Source of the DNA: Acidocella sp.
Lineage (GTDB): Bacteria; Pseudomonadota; Alphaproteobacteria; Acetobacterales; Acetobacteraceae
NCBI GenBank assembly: GCA_029077775.1
Contig: JAQNCU010000010.1
Span: 1-19,101 of the forward strand
Length of the DNA: 19,101 bases
Reading direction: 5' to 3'
The notes under the pieces were generated by a model that saw only the letters and a program-made list of their open reading frames with translations, was not told the DNA's origin and searched no databases. Below are positions 1 to 11,320 of the stretch, one piece after another. Numbering within the stretch: position 1 is the stretch's first letter; the number at the start of each line of letters is the position of its first letter. The position numbers were made by a program, and so were the translations under genes.

Positions 1-56
1 AAAACACCCCCCATCGTTTTTGCGTCCTGGCCCGTACCCCCGCTCCGGGCGCGGTC

Positions 57-83
57 AAACCCCCGGGCCCCCGGCGGGGTTTT
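57..83. terminator. Possible bidirectional terminator hairpin
   Basis: Bases 57-63 (AAACCCC) and 76-82 (GGGGTTT) form a perfect 7-bp inverted repeat around a GC-rich loop, ending in a short T run on the plus strand and in an A/T flank on the other. This resembles an intrinsic terminator for a gene lying before the window, on either strand. The T run is short and partly inside the stem, so it could be only a GC-rich hairpin in the leader of the following gene. Confidence 0.35.
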
Positions 84-166
84 GAAGATTAGTCGGATAT
101 TTATGCACGACAGACCCGGCGCAGGCGGTTTGCGGCTTGCTCCCATTGCCGTTTCGGGATGACTAT

Positions 167-1236
167 ATGATGATCATGGCTGTCCTATCTCCTCGTCCAC
201 GCACCCAGACCCCACCGCTCCCATCGCGCGGCGGCAAACGTCCCGTGTTTGGCGGCATCGATCTTGGCACCAATAATTGCCGGATGCTGGTCGGCACCCC
301 CACCATAACCGGGTTTCAGGTGATCGACAGCTTCTCGCGCGTGGTGCGGCTGGGGGAGGGGCTGTATGAGACCGGCAGGCTCTCGCCGCTGGCCATGGAG
401 CGAGCGCTGGTCAGCCTGAGCATTTGCGCGGACCGCGCGCGGCGCTGGTCGTCTGATGCCGGTATGGGGCCGATGCGGCTGCGCGCCATCGCCACCGAAG
501 CCTGCCGTCAGGCGGAAAACGGGGCCGAGTTCATCTCATTGGCGCGGGAGCGGACCGGGTTGCCGCTGGAGATCATCCAGCCGCGTGAGGAAGCTGAGCT
601 GGCGGTTGAAAGCTGCGCCTCACTCATCTGCCAGGCGGGCCGCCGGGCTTTGCTGTTCGATATCGGCGGCGGCTCGACCGAGATCGCCTGGGTGCGCGTG
701 AACTGCGATGGCTCCGCGCCGGAACTGGTGGGGTATATCTCGCTGCCCATCGGCGTGGTGACATTATCTGAGCGTTGCGCCGACCTTTGTTATTCCGAGA
801 CCGGGTTTGCTGGCCTGGTTGCGGATGTCACCGCCATGCTCCGGCCCTTTGAGGCGGTACACCGAATCGGCCAGGAGATCCGCCAGGGCGGTGTGCTCAT
901 GGTCGGCACGTCCGGCACGGTCACCACGCTTGCCGGGGTGTCGCTCAAGCTCGATAAATACCGGCGCGGTCTGGTTGATGGCGTCTCGCTCTCCCGCGCC
1001 GCGGTGGATGCCGCGTTGGCCGAGGCGCGGACGCTGGGCCGCGAGGGCCTTGGCCGCCACCCTTGTATCGGCATGGAGCGGGTGGATTTCGTGCTGCCCG
1101 GCTGCGCCATTTTTGCCGCGATACATGAGCTATGGCAGGCGCCCGCGCTGATGGTGGCCGACCGTGGCCTGCGTGAGGGCATGCTGATGCGCCTGATCCG
1201 CGGGAGCCAGCCACCCCGGCGCGGCTACGGCCCGTT

Positions 1237-1240
<4 letters not shown>
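167..1240 (+). CDS. Short Ppx/GppA family phosphatase
   Basis: This is an exopolyphosphatase / pppGpp 5'-phosphohydrolase family protein of the sugar kinase-HSP70-actin fold. Visible motifs are the first phosphate loop GGIDLGTNNCRML (residues 29-41), an acidic pair at 141-142 in the position of the family's catalytic Glu, the second phosphate loop DIGGGSTEIA (165-174) and GTSGTVTTLAG (247-257). At 357 residues it has only the catalytic domains and lacks the C-terminal HD-like part of the roughly 500-residue E. coli Ppx and GppA. I chose ATG 167 because GGGA at 156-159 lies 7 bases upstream. An in-frame TTG at 137 and ATGs at 170 and 176 are alternatives. It overlaps rlmE by 4 bases (ATGA), so the two are probably co-translated. 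Whether polyphosphate or pppGpp is the substrate cannot be read from the sequence. Confidence 0.9.
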
Positions 1241-4737
<3,497 letters not shown>

Positions 4738-4741
<4 letters not shown>

Positions 4742-5274
4742 TCGCGGTTCGCCGGGCACGGGTGAATGACGCGCCGGGCATAGCCTCGGTCCATGTGCTC
4801 ACCTGGCGCAGCGCGTATGCCGCGATTTTGCCGGAGGCGACGCTCACCAAATTATCCTTCACCCGCCTGACCAGCCAGTATGATCGTATGATCCGCATGG
4901 GCCGCGCGGTGTTTGTGGCCGCCAATGTCAACCCGTTCGCCACGCCCACCGTGCTCGGCTTCGCCACCGCGCGCCGCGCCAATGACGACGCGCTGGGCCA
5001 AGGCGAGGTGGAGACGCTCTATGTGCTCGATGACTGGCAGAATCGGGGCCTGGGCGGGGAATTATTGCGGATCGCGGCGAAATATCTGGTCAGCAACGGC
5101 GCCAATTCGGCCTATGCCTGGGTGTTGCGGGACAACCCGGCGGCGTATTTCTACCAGCGTCTGGGGGCCAAATGCGTCGCCCATAGCACCACAAGCGTTG
5201 GCGGTTCTGAGATTCCGCAATCCGCCTATGCGTGGGACCCGATTGAAACCCTGTTGGATGTCAATGCGCGGTGA
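4738..5274 (+). CDS. GNAT family N-acetyltransferase
   Basis: This is a 178-residue GCN5-related acetyltransferase, expected to move acetyl from acetyl-CoA to an amine. The N-terminal strand and helix (IAVRRARVNDAPGIASVH) are typical. Motif A is VETLYVLDDWQNRGLGGEL with the pyrophosphate-binding Q-x-x-G-x-G at 101-106, and motif B is NPAAYFYQRLGAK at 133-145. The start is TTG 4738, overlapping the stop of the methyltransferase as TTGA. A GTG at 4762 would remove the first strand of the fold, so TTG is preferred. Coupling to an rRNA methyltransferase makes a translation-linked substrate such as a ribosomal protein thinkable, but the substrate cannot be deduced; many GNATs act on small molecules. 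Confidence 0.85.
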
Positions 5275-5290
5275 GCTTGATTGTTTAAGG

Positions 5291-5317
5291 TTGACGCGCA
5301 CAGCGCGACAATAACAT
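5291..5317 (+). promoter_or_regulatory. Candidate promoter for guaA
   Basis: TTGACG (5291-5296) is five of six to the sigma-70 -35 consensus. TAACAT (5312-5317) is a four-of-six -10 match at a short 15-base spacing. The site is in the largest internal gap of the plus-strand cluster, 74 bases before the guaA ATG. An imperfect inverted repeat (TTGACGCG 5291-5298 with CGCGACAA 5304-5311) overlaps it and could bind a repressor. The prediction rests on consensus match only. Confidence 0.3.
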
Positions 5318-5390
5318 CAGCGTCGATCAGCCCCACATGCCGATGGGAACATTATCGCACTTGACGCGATTATGCGCTAGCAGCGTGGCC

Positions 5391-6941
5391 ATGAACCAAC
5401 AGAAGATTCTCATCCTCGATTTCGGCAGCCAGGTAACCCAGCTCATCGCAAGGCGCGTGCGTGAAAGCGGAGTTTATTGCGAGATCCTGCCCTATAATGC
5501 CGAGCCCGCGCGCATCGCGGGCTTTGATGCCAGCGGCATCATCCTGTCCGGCGGCCCGGCCAGCGTGGCCGATGCGGGCTCACCCCGCGCGCCGGATTAT
5601 GTCTTCACCGCCGGGTTGCCCGTGCTGGGGATTTGTTATGGCCAGATGGTGATGTGCGCGCAGCTTGGTGGCGACGTTAAGGGCGCCGAGATCCGTGAAT
5701 TCGGCCGCGCTTATGTCGATGTGGTGGCCGATTGTGCCTTGTTTGAGGGTGCCTGGGTGCAAGGCGCGCGTGAGCAGGTGTGGATGAGCCATGGCGACCA
5801 TATCTCCACCCCGCCGCCGGGCTTTCGTACCGTCGCGATCTCCGAGGGTGCGCCCTTCGCGATGATCGCCGATGACACACGGCGCTTCTATGGCCTGATG
5901 TTCCACCCGGAAGTGGTCCACACCCCGCATGGCGCGGCGTTGTTGCGCAACTTCACGCATAAGGTCTGCGGGCTGACCGGCGATTGGACGATGGCCGGTT
6001 TCCGCGCCGCCGAGATCGCCAAAATCCGCGCCCAGGTGGGCACGGGCAGGGTGATCTGCGGGCTGTCCGGGGGGGTGGATTCCTCGGTCGCGGCGGCTTT
6101 GATCCATGAGGCGATCGGCGATCAGCTCACCTGTATATTCGTCGATCACGGTCTGCTGCGCGCCAATGAAGCCGCCGAGGTGGTGCGGGTGTTCGGTGAG
6201 CAATTCAACATCCGGCTGATCCACCGCGATGCCTCGGCGCTGTTCCTGGGTGAGCTCGGCGCCGTTACAGACCCGGAACAAAAACGCAAAACCATCGGGC
6301 GGCTGTTTATCGAGGTGTTCGACGAGGAAGCTAAAAACCTCGGCGGCGCGGATTTCCTTGCCCAAGGCACGTTATATCCCGATGTCATCGAGTCCGTCAG
6401 CGCGCTGGGCGGCCCCAGTGTCACGATCAAATCGCACCATAATGTGGGCGGCTTGCCGGATTTCATGAAGCTGAAGCTCGTCGAGCCGCTGCGTGAGTTG
6501 TTCAAGGACGAGGTGCGCGACCTCGGCCGGGAACTCGGCCTGCCCGAGAGCATCGTCGGCCGCCACCCCTTCCCCGGCCCTGGGCTTGCCATCCGGATTC
6601 TGGGCGCGGTGACCCGTGAGGCCGTGCAGATTCTGCAAAAAGCCGATGCGATCTATCTGGAGGAAATCCGCGCCGCCGGGCTTTATGACACCATCTGGCA
6701 GGCTTTCGCGGTTCTGTTGCCCGTGAAATCCGTGGGCGTGATGGGCGATGGCCGCACCTATGACCAGGTTTGCGCCCTGCGCGCGGTCACCAGCACCGAT
6801 GGCATGACCGCCGATGTCTACCCGTTCGACATGGCGTTTTTAACCCGGGTCTCCAACCGCATCGTCAACGAGGTCCGTGGCATCAACCGCGTGACCTACG
6901 ACATCACCAGCAAGCCCCCCGGGACAATCGAGTGGGAGTGA
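5391..6941 (+). CDS. guaA: GMP synthase (glutamine-hydrolysing)
   Basis: GuaA converts XMP to GMP using ATP and ammonia from glutamine. The N-terminal class I glutamine amidotransferase domain (about residues 1-195) has the nucleophile Cys82 in LGICYGQM and the His172/Glu174 pair in FHPEV. The ATP pyrophosphatase domain has the PP-loop [10 protein letters not shown] (225-234). The C-terminal dimerisation domain ends in the conserved run [17 protein letters not shown] chose ATG 5391 (516 residues) because the protein then begins [13 protein letters not shown] like other GuaA proteins. The frame is open back to ATG 5337, which would add 18 unrelated residues. The ribosome site before 5391 is weak. 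It works downstream of GuaB in the same cluster. Confidence 0.97.
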   Translation: MNQQKILILDFGSQVTQLIARRVRESGVYCEILPYNAEPARIAGFDASGIILSGGPASVADAGSPRAPDYVFTAGLPVLGICYGQMVMCAQLGGDVKGAEIREFGRAYVDVVADCALFEGAWVQGAREQVWMSHGDHISTPPPGFRTVAISEGAPFAMIADDTRRFYGLMFHPEVVHTPHGAALLRNFTHKVCGLTGDWTMAGFRAAEIAKIRAQVGTGRVICGLSGGVDSSVAAALIHEAIGDQLTCIFVDHGLLRANEAAEVVRVFGEQFNIRLIHRDASALFLGELGAVTDPEQKRKTIGRLFIEVFDEEAKNLGGADFLAQGTLYPDVIESVSALGGPSVTIKSHHNVGGLPDFMKLKLVEPLRELFKDEVRDLGRELGLPESIVGRHPFPGPGLAIRILGAVTREAVQILQKADAIYLEEIRAAGLYDTIWQAFAVLLPVKSVGVMGDGRTYDQVCALRAVTSTDGMTADVYPFDMAFLTRVSNRIVNEVRGINRVTYDITSKPPGTIEWE

Positions 6942-6975
6942 GCCCTTCGAGATCCCCCCAACCAGGCCAAACATC

Positions 6976-8154
6976 ATGAGCCTCCGTAAACCCGGTCGGC
7001 ATTTTTTCGCCAATCCCGGCCCCACCAATATCCCGGATTCTGTGTTGCGGGCCATGAATCGCCCCAGCATGGATTTTATGGATGCCGATTTTATCGAGGT
7101 CTTCGATGAAGCCCGTGCCGGGCTGAAATCTCTGTTGTTCACCGAACACGAGGTTTTTATCTCCGCCGCCTCTGGCCATGGCGCGTGGGAATCCGCGATG
7201 GTCAATCTTTTCTCCCCTGGCGATGAGGTGCTGATCATTGGCGGCGGATTTTTCTCGGTAACCTGGGCGGCATTGGCCCGGAGCTTTGGCATCATTGTGG
7301 AATTATTCGAGGTCGATTGGCGGCACGGTGTTGAAATCGCATCACTCCAGGCACGTCTGGCCGCGGATCATGGCCAACGGGTCAAAGCCATCTGTATCGT
7401 CCATAACGAATCCCTGACCAGCCTGGTCACGCCCATCCCGGAGGTTCGCGCGGCGTTGGATCAGGCCGGTCATCCGGCTTTGCTGCTTGTTGATACGATC
7501 TCCTCGCTCGGCTGTTTTGAATTTCGCATGGATGAATGGGGCGTGGATGCGGTGGTGGGCGGCAGCCAAAAGGGCCTAATGCTGCCTACGGGCCTGGGTT
7601 TTGTCGCGGCCGGGCCACGCGCGCTGGCGGCGCATAAAACCGCAACCCTGCCGCGATTTTATTTCGACTGGACAGCGATGATGGAGCGCCGGTTCCGCAG
7701 CTTTACCGGCACGGTCCCCATTATGCCGTTTTTTGGCATGGTGGAAGCACTCTCATTGCTGAAGGCGGAAGGGTTTGAGGCTGTGTGGGCGCGCCACCAC
7801 AGGCTGGCGCAAGCCGTGCGCGCCGCCGTGCGCGCCTGGGGGTCGGGCAACCAGGGGCCAGAGCTTTATAACCTCAACCCGGCGCGATATTCAGATTCGG
7901 TCACCACGGTGCTGGTGCCCGACGGCATCGATGCCGATGCATTTCGTAAATTATTGCTGGATCGGTTTAACGTCTCGATCGGCGGTGGTCTCGCGCCGCT
8001 CATCGGGAAGGTGTTCCGCATCGGCCATATGGGCGATCTGAACGAGCCGATGATCCTGGGTACACTCGCCGCCATCGAACTGGCCTTCGGCGTTTTTGGG
8101 ATGCCCCATACGCCGGGCGGTGTGGCGGCGGCCATTGAAAGTCTTAAAGCATGA
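6976..8154 (+). CDS. Class V PLP aminotransferase, serine/alanine-glyoxylate type
   Basis: This is a fold-type I PLP enzyme of the serine-glyoxylate / alanine-glyoxylate / ureidoglycine-glyoxylate aminotransferase family, 392 residues as usual. The N-terminus HFFANPGPTNIPDSVLRAM (9-27) is the typical substrate-site segment. Asp173 in LLVDTISSLG should pair with the PLP pyridine nitrogen, and Lys199 in GGSQKGLMLPTG is the Schiff-base lysine. The central motif, usually H-N-E-T-S-T-G in serine-glyoxylate enzymes, reads HNESLTS (143-149). The probable reaction transfers an amino group from serine, alanine or (S)-ureidoglycine to glyoxylate; which one is open. The gene begins 34 bases after guaA with no strong ribosome site and overlaps the next gene by ATGA. 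A link to purine metabolism is possible but not shown. Confidence 0.85.
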   Translation: MSLRKPGRHFFANPGPTNIPDSVLRAMNRPSMDFMDADFIEVFDEARAGLKSLLFTEHEVFISAASGHGAWESAMVNLFSPGDEVLIIGGGFFSVTWAALARSFGIIVELFEVDWRHGVEIASLQARLAADHGQRVKAICIVHNESLTSLVTPIPEVRAALDQAGHPALLLVDTISSLGCFEFRMDEWGVDAVVGGSQKGLMLPTGLGFVAAGPRALAAHKTATLPRFYFDWTAMMERRFRSFTGTVPIMPFFGMVEALSLLKAEGFEAVWARHHRLAQAVRAAVRAWGSGNQGPELYNLNPARYSDSVTTVLVPDGIDADAFRKLLLDRFNVSIGGGLAPLIGKVFRIGHMGDLNEPMILGTLAAIELAFGVFGMPHTPGGVAAAIESLKA

Positions 8155-8786
8155 GCCTTAGCGTCAAACTCATCCAGGTCACGCCGTTTGAGCAGAATTG
8201 CGCTTTGCTATGGGATGGCGAGACCATGCAGGGTGCCGTCATCGACCCTGGCGGCGATGTGCCGCGTATCCTCGCGGCGATTGAGAAGAACAATGTGGCC
8301 GTCACTGGCATTTTTCTCACGCACGGGCATATCGACCATGCGGGCGGGGCCGCTGAATTGGCCGCGGCACTGGGTGTGCCTATCACCGGGCCGGGGGTCG
8401 AGGATAAATTCCTGCTCGATGGTCTGGCCGCGCAAGGGGCGAAATACGGGTTATCGGCGCAAGACTGCACGCCGGATCATTGGCTCCACGAGGGCGATAA
8501 AATCACCTTGGGTGGGGCATCATTCGAGGTTCTTCATTGTCCCGGACACACGCCGGGGCATATCGTGTTTATCAATCACGAAGGAAAATTCTGCATCCTG
8601 GGTGATGTGCTGTTCCGCAACTCAGTCGGGCGCACAGATTTCCCGTATTGCGACACGCAGGCGTTGATGGCGGCGATCAAAACCAAGCTGCTGGTTTTGC
8701 CTGATGATTATCGCTTCATCTGCGGGCATGGCGTGTCATCGAGCATCGGCGCGGAACGGCGCAGCAATCCATTCATCAACGGCTGA
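8151..8786 (+). CDS. Metallo-beta-lactamase-fold hydrolase, YcbL/GloB-like
   Basis: This 211-residue MBL-fold enzyme resembles E. coli YcbL and glyoxalase II (hydroxyacylglutathione hydrolase), which hydrolyse thioesters. All binuclear metal ligands are visible: the THGHIDH motif (H58, H60, D62, H63), H133 in CPGHTPGH, D152 in LGDVLF and H193 in ICGHG. The C-terminal ERRSNPF matches the YcbL type. It lacks the roughly 40-residue C-terminal extension by which classical GloB holds glutathione, so a substrate other than S-lactoylglutathione is possible. The ATGA overlap with the aminotransferase suggests co-translation. The gene ends 8 bases from the convergent lipoprotein gene. Confidence 0.88.
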   Translation: MSLSVKLIQVTPFEQNCALLWDGETMQGAVIDPGGDVPRILAAIEKNNVAVTGIFLTHGHIDHAGGAAELAAALGVPITGPGVEDKFLLDGLAAQGAKYGLSAQDCTPDHWLHEGDKITLGGASFEVLHCPGHTPGHIVFINHEGKFCILGDVLFRNSVGRTDFPYCDTQALMAAIKTKLLVLPDDYRFICGHGVSSSIGAERRSNPFING

Positions 8787-8794
8787 AACACCCC

Positions 8795-9334
8795 TTATTT
8801 ATGTACGAAGGCGATCTGTACATCGCCCAGCGTGATCCCGGCTTTTGAGATCACGGTGTGGTTGATCACCACATGCTGGCTCTGGCGGAACATCCAATCG
8901 CTCACCTGCACCCGCAATGTGTGGGTGGGGGAGGTATGGAGGTCTGTCTGGTACGTCATGTGGAAGGCATTGCCTGAATCCTCGCCGACAGCATCGCCGA
9001 TCACATCGCCCGCCGTGCCGACCCATTGATGCGGCCCGGTCCGGTGGAAATGCCAAATGCGCTGCGTCGGCTGACCATTTGCCCCGCCAACATAATGGAA
9101 ATGCTCCACCAGGGTCATCGTCGTGCCATCCCAACCACCCTGGCAATCAACCGTGAACTGGTTGCGCACATTGCCGAAGCGGTCGATGAAAATACCATAG
9201 GCTGTGGACGGGCCGGGGAAATAATCCTCCAGCGCCATCGGCGGCGCGCCTGCGGCAAAATCCGTCACACGCATGGTGGTGCAGCCCGAAAGCAAGGCCA
9301 GGCCGCAGATTGGAACCAAATATTTAAATGCCAT
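8795..9334 (-). CDS. DUF3833 family lipoprotein
   Basis: A 179-residue protein with a lipoprotein signal: a Lys near the start, a hydrophobic stretch and the lipobox LLSGC with Cys18. The +2 residue is Thr, not Asp, which fits outer-membrane sorting. The mature part resembles DUF3833 proteins: GIFIDRFGNVRNQFTVD (48-64), GTAGDVIGDAVG (106-117), GNAFHMTY (121-128) and VSDWMF (144-149). The biochemical function of DUF3833 is unknown. The start at ATG 9334 has GGGTGG six bases upstream and lies 11 bases inside the end of the phosphoesterase gene; the open frame extends further back, but only from here does the signal peptide make sense. DUF3833 genes commonly sit beside FAD protein, DUF1365 and Cfa genes, as here. 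It is the last gene of the minus-strand chain. Confidence 0.85.
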   Translation of the reverse strand: MAFKYLVPICGLALLSGCTTMRVTDFAAGAPPMALEDYFPGPSTAYGIFIDRFGNVRNQFTVDCQGGWDGTTMTLVEHFHYVGGANGQPTQRIWHFHRTGPHQWVGTAGDVIGDAVGEDSGNAFHMTYQTDLHTSPTHTLRVQVSDWMFRQSQHVVINHTVISKAGITLGDVQIAFVHK

Positions 9335-9995
9335 CAATATCCACCCATGATAAATGTCCGCCTTTGCCCGCGCCCGTATCCATGAACACCGCACGCCCAC
9401 CCGATGCGTTGACCATAACATAGGGCCTGCCATCGGCGCTGCGACGGTCATGACCACAATAAACGGTCATGCTCGCTGGAATGTCATCCACCCAGTGCAG
9501 AAGCCGCACCGGACGGCCTGCATTTGTCACCCGCCCGGTTGTCTGGCCATACAGAGCGCGCGCCAGCATCGGCCCTGGGCGGCCCATGGGGAAGGGAGGT
9601 TGCGCCTCGGTCAGCATGCCCCGATGAAACCCGCCATGCACGAAGAACAGGCTATTTTGATGAATCCACACCGGAGCGGCCATGATCTCAGCCTGGGTGC
9701 GCGCCCGTAAATCTGGCGGCAATGCCGCCAAGGTGCGTTGCAGCGCCTCACCGCTGACCAGATCGCCGCGCAGCGCCCGGGCCAGCTTGAAATCATGGTT
9801 GCCGAGCAAAAACACGCCGCGTTTTTGATCAAGCAGTTCAAACATGATCTGCAGCGCCCCTGGCGTGTCCGGACCGTCATCGACCAGATCCCCCAACTGC
9901 ACGATAAAGCGATCCGTCCGCGCCGCCATGCCGAACCCGCGCGAATCGCCGTGTACATCACCGATAATGCGCAGACCGACGCCTTTGGGGATCAT
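9324..9995 (-). CDS. PPP-like metallophosphoesterase
   Basis: A 223-residue calcineurin-like phosphoesterase most like the bacterial PPP / ApaH / Ser-Thr phosphatase group. Motifs in order are GDVHG (12-16), GDLVDDG (35-41), GNHD (65-68), VHGG (119-122), CGHD (180-183) and MDTGAGKGG (205-213). In PPP enzymes motif II normally reads G-D-x-x-D-R-G, and that Arg binds the substrate phosphate; here it is Asp40. The metal-binding Asp, His and Asn positions are kept, so hydrolysis is likely, but of which substrate (phosphoprotein, dinucleoside polyphosphate or other) is unknown. Its start overlaps the transporter stop by 4 bases (ATGA) and its end overlaps the lipoprotein start by 11. As far as I recall this gene is not part of the usual FAD/DUF1365/Cfa cluster. 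Confidence 0.82.
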   Translation of the reverse strand: MIPKGVGLRIIGDVHGDSRGFGMAARTDRFIVQLGDLVDDGPDTPGALQIMFELLDQKRGVFLLGNHDFKLARALRGDLVSGEALQRTLAALPPDLRARTQAEIMAAPVWIHQNSLFFVHGGFHRGMLTEAQPPFPMGRPGPMLARALYGQTTGRVTNAGRPVRLLHWVDDIPASMTVYCGHDRRSADGRPYVMVNASGGRAVFMDTGAGKGGHLSWVDIDGI

Positions 9996-11320
9996 GCGCC
10001 GGCAGTGAGCGCGATTTCAGCGCGCAATTGCCTTTGCGCCCGCTCATCCAACGGAAAGCCGCGCAGAATAACCGCACAGACCAGCTTCAAAGCGCTCGGC
10101 ACGCCGCAATACATGATCACGAGCACGGCGATGGCGGTGCCGGAATTCGCGTGATGTGTGGAAAACCCGGCCAAGGCGAGCAGCGGAAATGCAATCCCGA
10201 CACTGAGCGCATTGCCCGCTTTCTGCGCCATGGTCGAGGCGGCAAAAAAGAGCCCGGCCCGGTGCTCCCCACTGCGCAGCTCGTCGAGATCAACCACGTC
10301 AGCCTGGATGGCGGGCGGAATGGTGAAATCCGCCCCCAGGCCGGAGCCCGTGAAGACGCTGATCAGCCCGAAAAACCACAGCCCGATATGCGGCACCAGC
10401 GGCACGAATGAGAAGGCGAAAGCGGTGACCAGCAGTGACGCGATCCAGGCCCGATGCTTGCCGATCCGCCCGCCGAGCCATAACCAGAACGGCACGGAGA
10501 GCACGCCAGCGAGGAAGTAAACCAGCAATAACGGCCCCTGCGCCGCCTCATTATGCAAAAACTGCGCGCAGATCATAATAAACAGCGCGGCGGGCAGGCC
10601 GTTGGCGAGACCGTTGAGCAGCCAGGCGATGATCAACTTGCGGAACGGCGCATTGGCCGCCGCCACGCGCAAAGCCGCGCCAAACCCGGCGGGTGCGGCT
10701 ACGCGGCCCTGGGGCAGTTTGTCCGGCACAAAAATCAGCACGCCGAGCACAAAGGGTGTCGCCAGACACACGGTCAGGATGACCAGCAAATGCGCCTCTC
10801 CGGCGGCGCTGGTAATATGCAGCACCACCGGCGCCAATGCTGAGATCAAAATGCCCAGAATTGTCCCGCCCTCACGGAAGCTGGTGATCCGCTGGCGCTC
10901 CCTATAATCGCTGGAAAGCTCTGCCCCCCAGGCCCAATAGGGCAGTGAGAGCATGGTCCAGCCCCAGGTGACGAGCGCGTTGAATATAAACAACCATGCC
11001 GCCCCGGCTGATTTGGGCGGAAAAAACAGCCCGACCGCGCCGACCACGGCAATGGGGATGGCAAGTGCGATGAACGGCTTGCGCCGTCCAAAACGTGAGC
11101 GCGACATGTCCGACAACCGCCCGACCGTGGGGTCCACAAGTGCATCGAGCACCCGCACGGCGGTGAGCACGAAACCCACCGTCGCGAGGTTCATGCCCAT
11201 CGGTCCCGCCCAGAAATTCGGCAGGATGACAAGCAACGGCAACCCAAGCATTCCCAGTGGCAAAGCCGGGGCAGCGTAGATCAATATCAGCCGGGTGGAG
11301 AGTTTTTTAACGAAGCTCAA
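9992..11320 (-). CDS. MFS transporter, GPH-like
   Basis: A 442-residue multi-spanning membrane protein of the major facilitator superfamily, glycoside-pentoside-hexuronide:cation symporter type (MFS_2). The loop 2-3 signature DALVDPTVGRLSDMSRSRF (59-77) followed by GRRKPF, and the second signature PYWAWGAELSSDYRER (127-142), are both clear. About twelve hydrophobic segments can be seen. GPH proteins usually carry sugars with Na+ or H+, but close relatives (including the MFSD2-like branch) move lipids, and this gene lies between a lipid methyltransferase and a lipoprotein. A lipid-related substrate is inference from context. The start is TTG 11320, overlapping the stop of the Cfa-like gene (TTGA); no ribosome site is obvious, so translation is probably coupled. 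A GPH transporter gene occurs in the comparable Rhodobacter cluster. Confidence 0.85.
   Translation of the reverse strand: MSFVKKLSTRLILIYAAPALPLGMLGLPLLVILPNFWAGPMGMNLATVGFVLTAVRVLDALVDPTVGRLSDMSRSRFGRRKPFIALAIPIAVVGAVGLFFPPKSAGAAWLFIFNALVTWGWTMLSLPYWAWGAELSSDYRERQRITSFREGGTILGILISALAPVVLHITSAAGEAHLLVILTVCLATPFVLGVLIFVPDKLPQGRVAAPAGFGAALRVAAANAPFRKLIIAWLLNGLANGLPAALFIMICAQFLHNEAAQGPLLLVYFLAGVLSVPFWLWLGGRIGKHRAWIASLLVTAFAFSFVPLVPHIGLWFFGLISVFTGSGLGADFTIPPAIQADVVDLDELRSGEHRAGLFFAASTMAQKAGNALSVGIAFPLLALAGFSTHHANSGTAIAVLVIMYCGVPSALKLVCAVILRGFPLDERAQRQLRAEIALTAGA

Noticed and set aside
84..105. Possible promoter before ppx/gppA (TTGAAG near TATTTA)
   Set aside because: The spacing between the two elements is about 10 bases, too short for a sigma-70 promoter, and no better pair was found.
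5337..5390. guaA start at ATG 5337
   Set aside because: The 18 extra residues are not like any GuaA N-terminus and there is no ribosome site; the family start fits ATG 5391.
5580..6365. Long minus-strand open frame (261 codons) inside guaA
   Set aside because: It is antisense to a clear GuaA with all catalytic motifs. The translation is rich in His/Arg/Ala/Gly with no recognisable domain, as expected from GC-rich codon bias.
8801..8827. Hairpin with ATGTAC/GTACAT and GGCGAT/ATCGCC as an intrinsic terminator
   Set aside because: The stem is short (6 bp), moderate in GC and not followed by a T run on the plus strand; it is also part of the lipoprotein coding sequence.
9335..9457. N-terminal extension of the DUF3833 lipoprotein to an earlier start
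   Set aside because: The extension lies wholly over the phosphoesterase gene and would bury the signal peptide. ATG 9334 has a ribosome site and puts the lipobox at residues 14-18.
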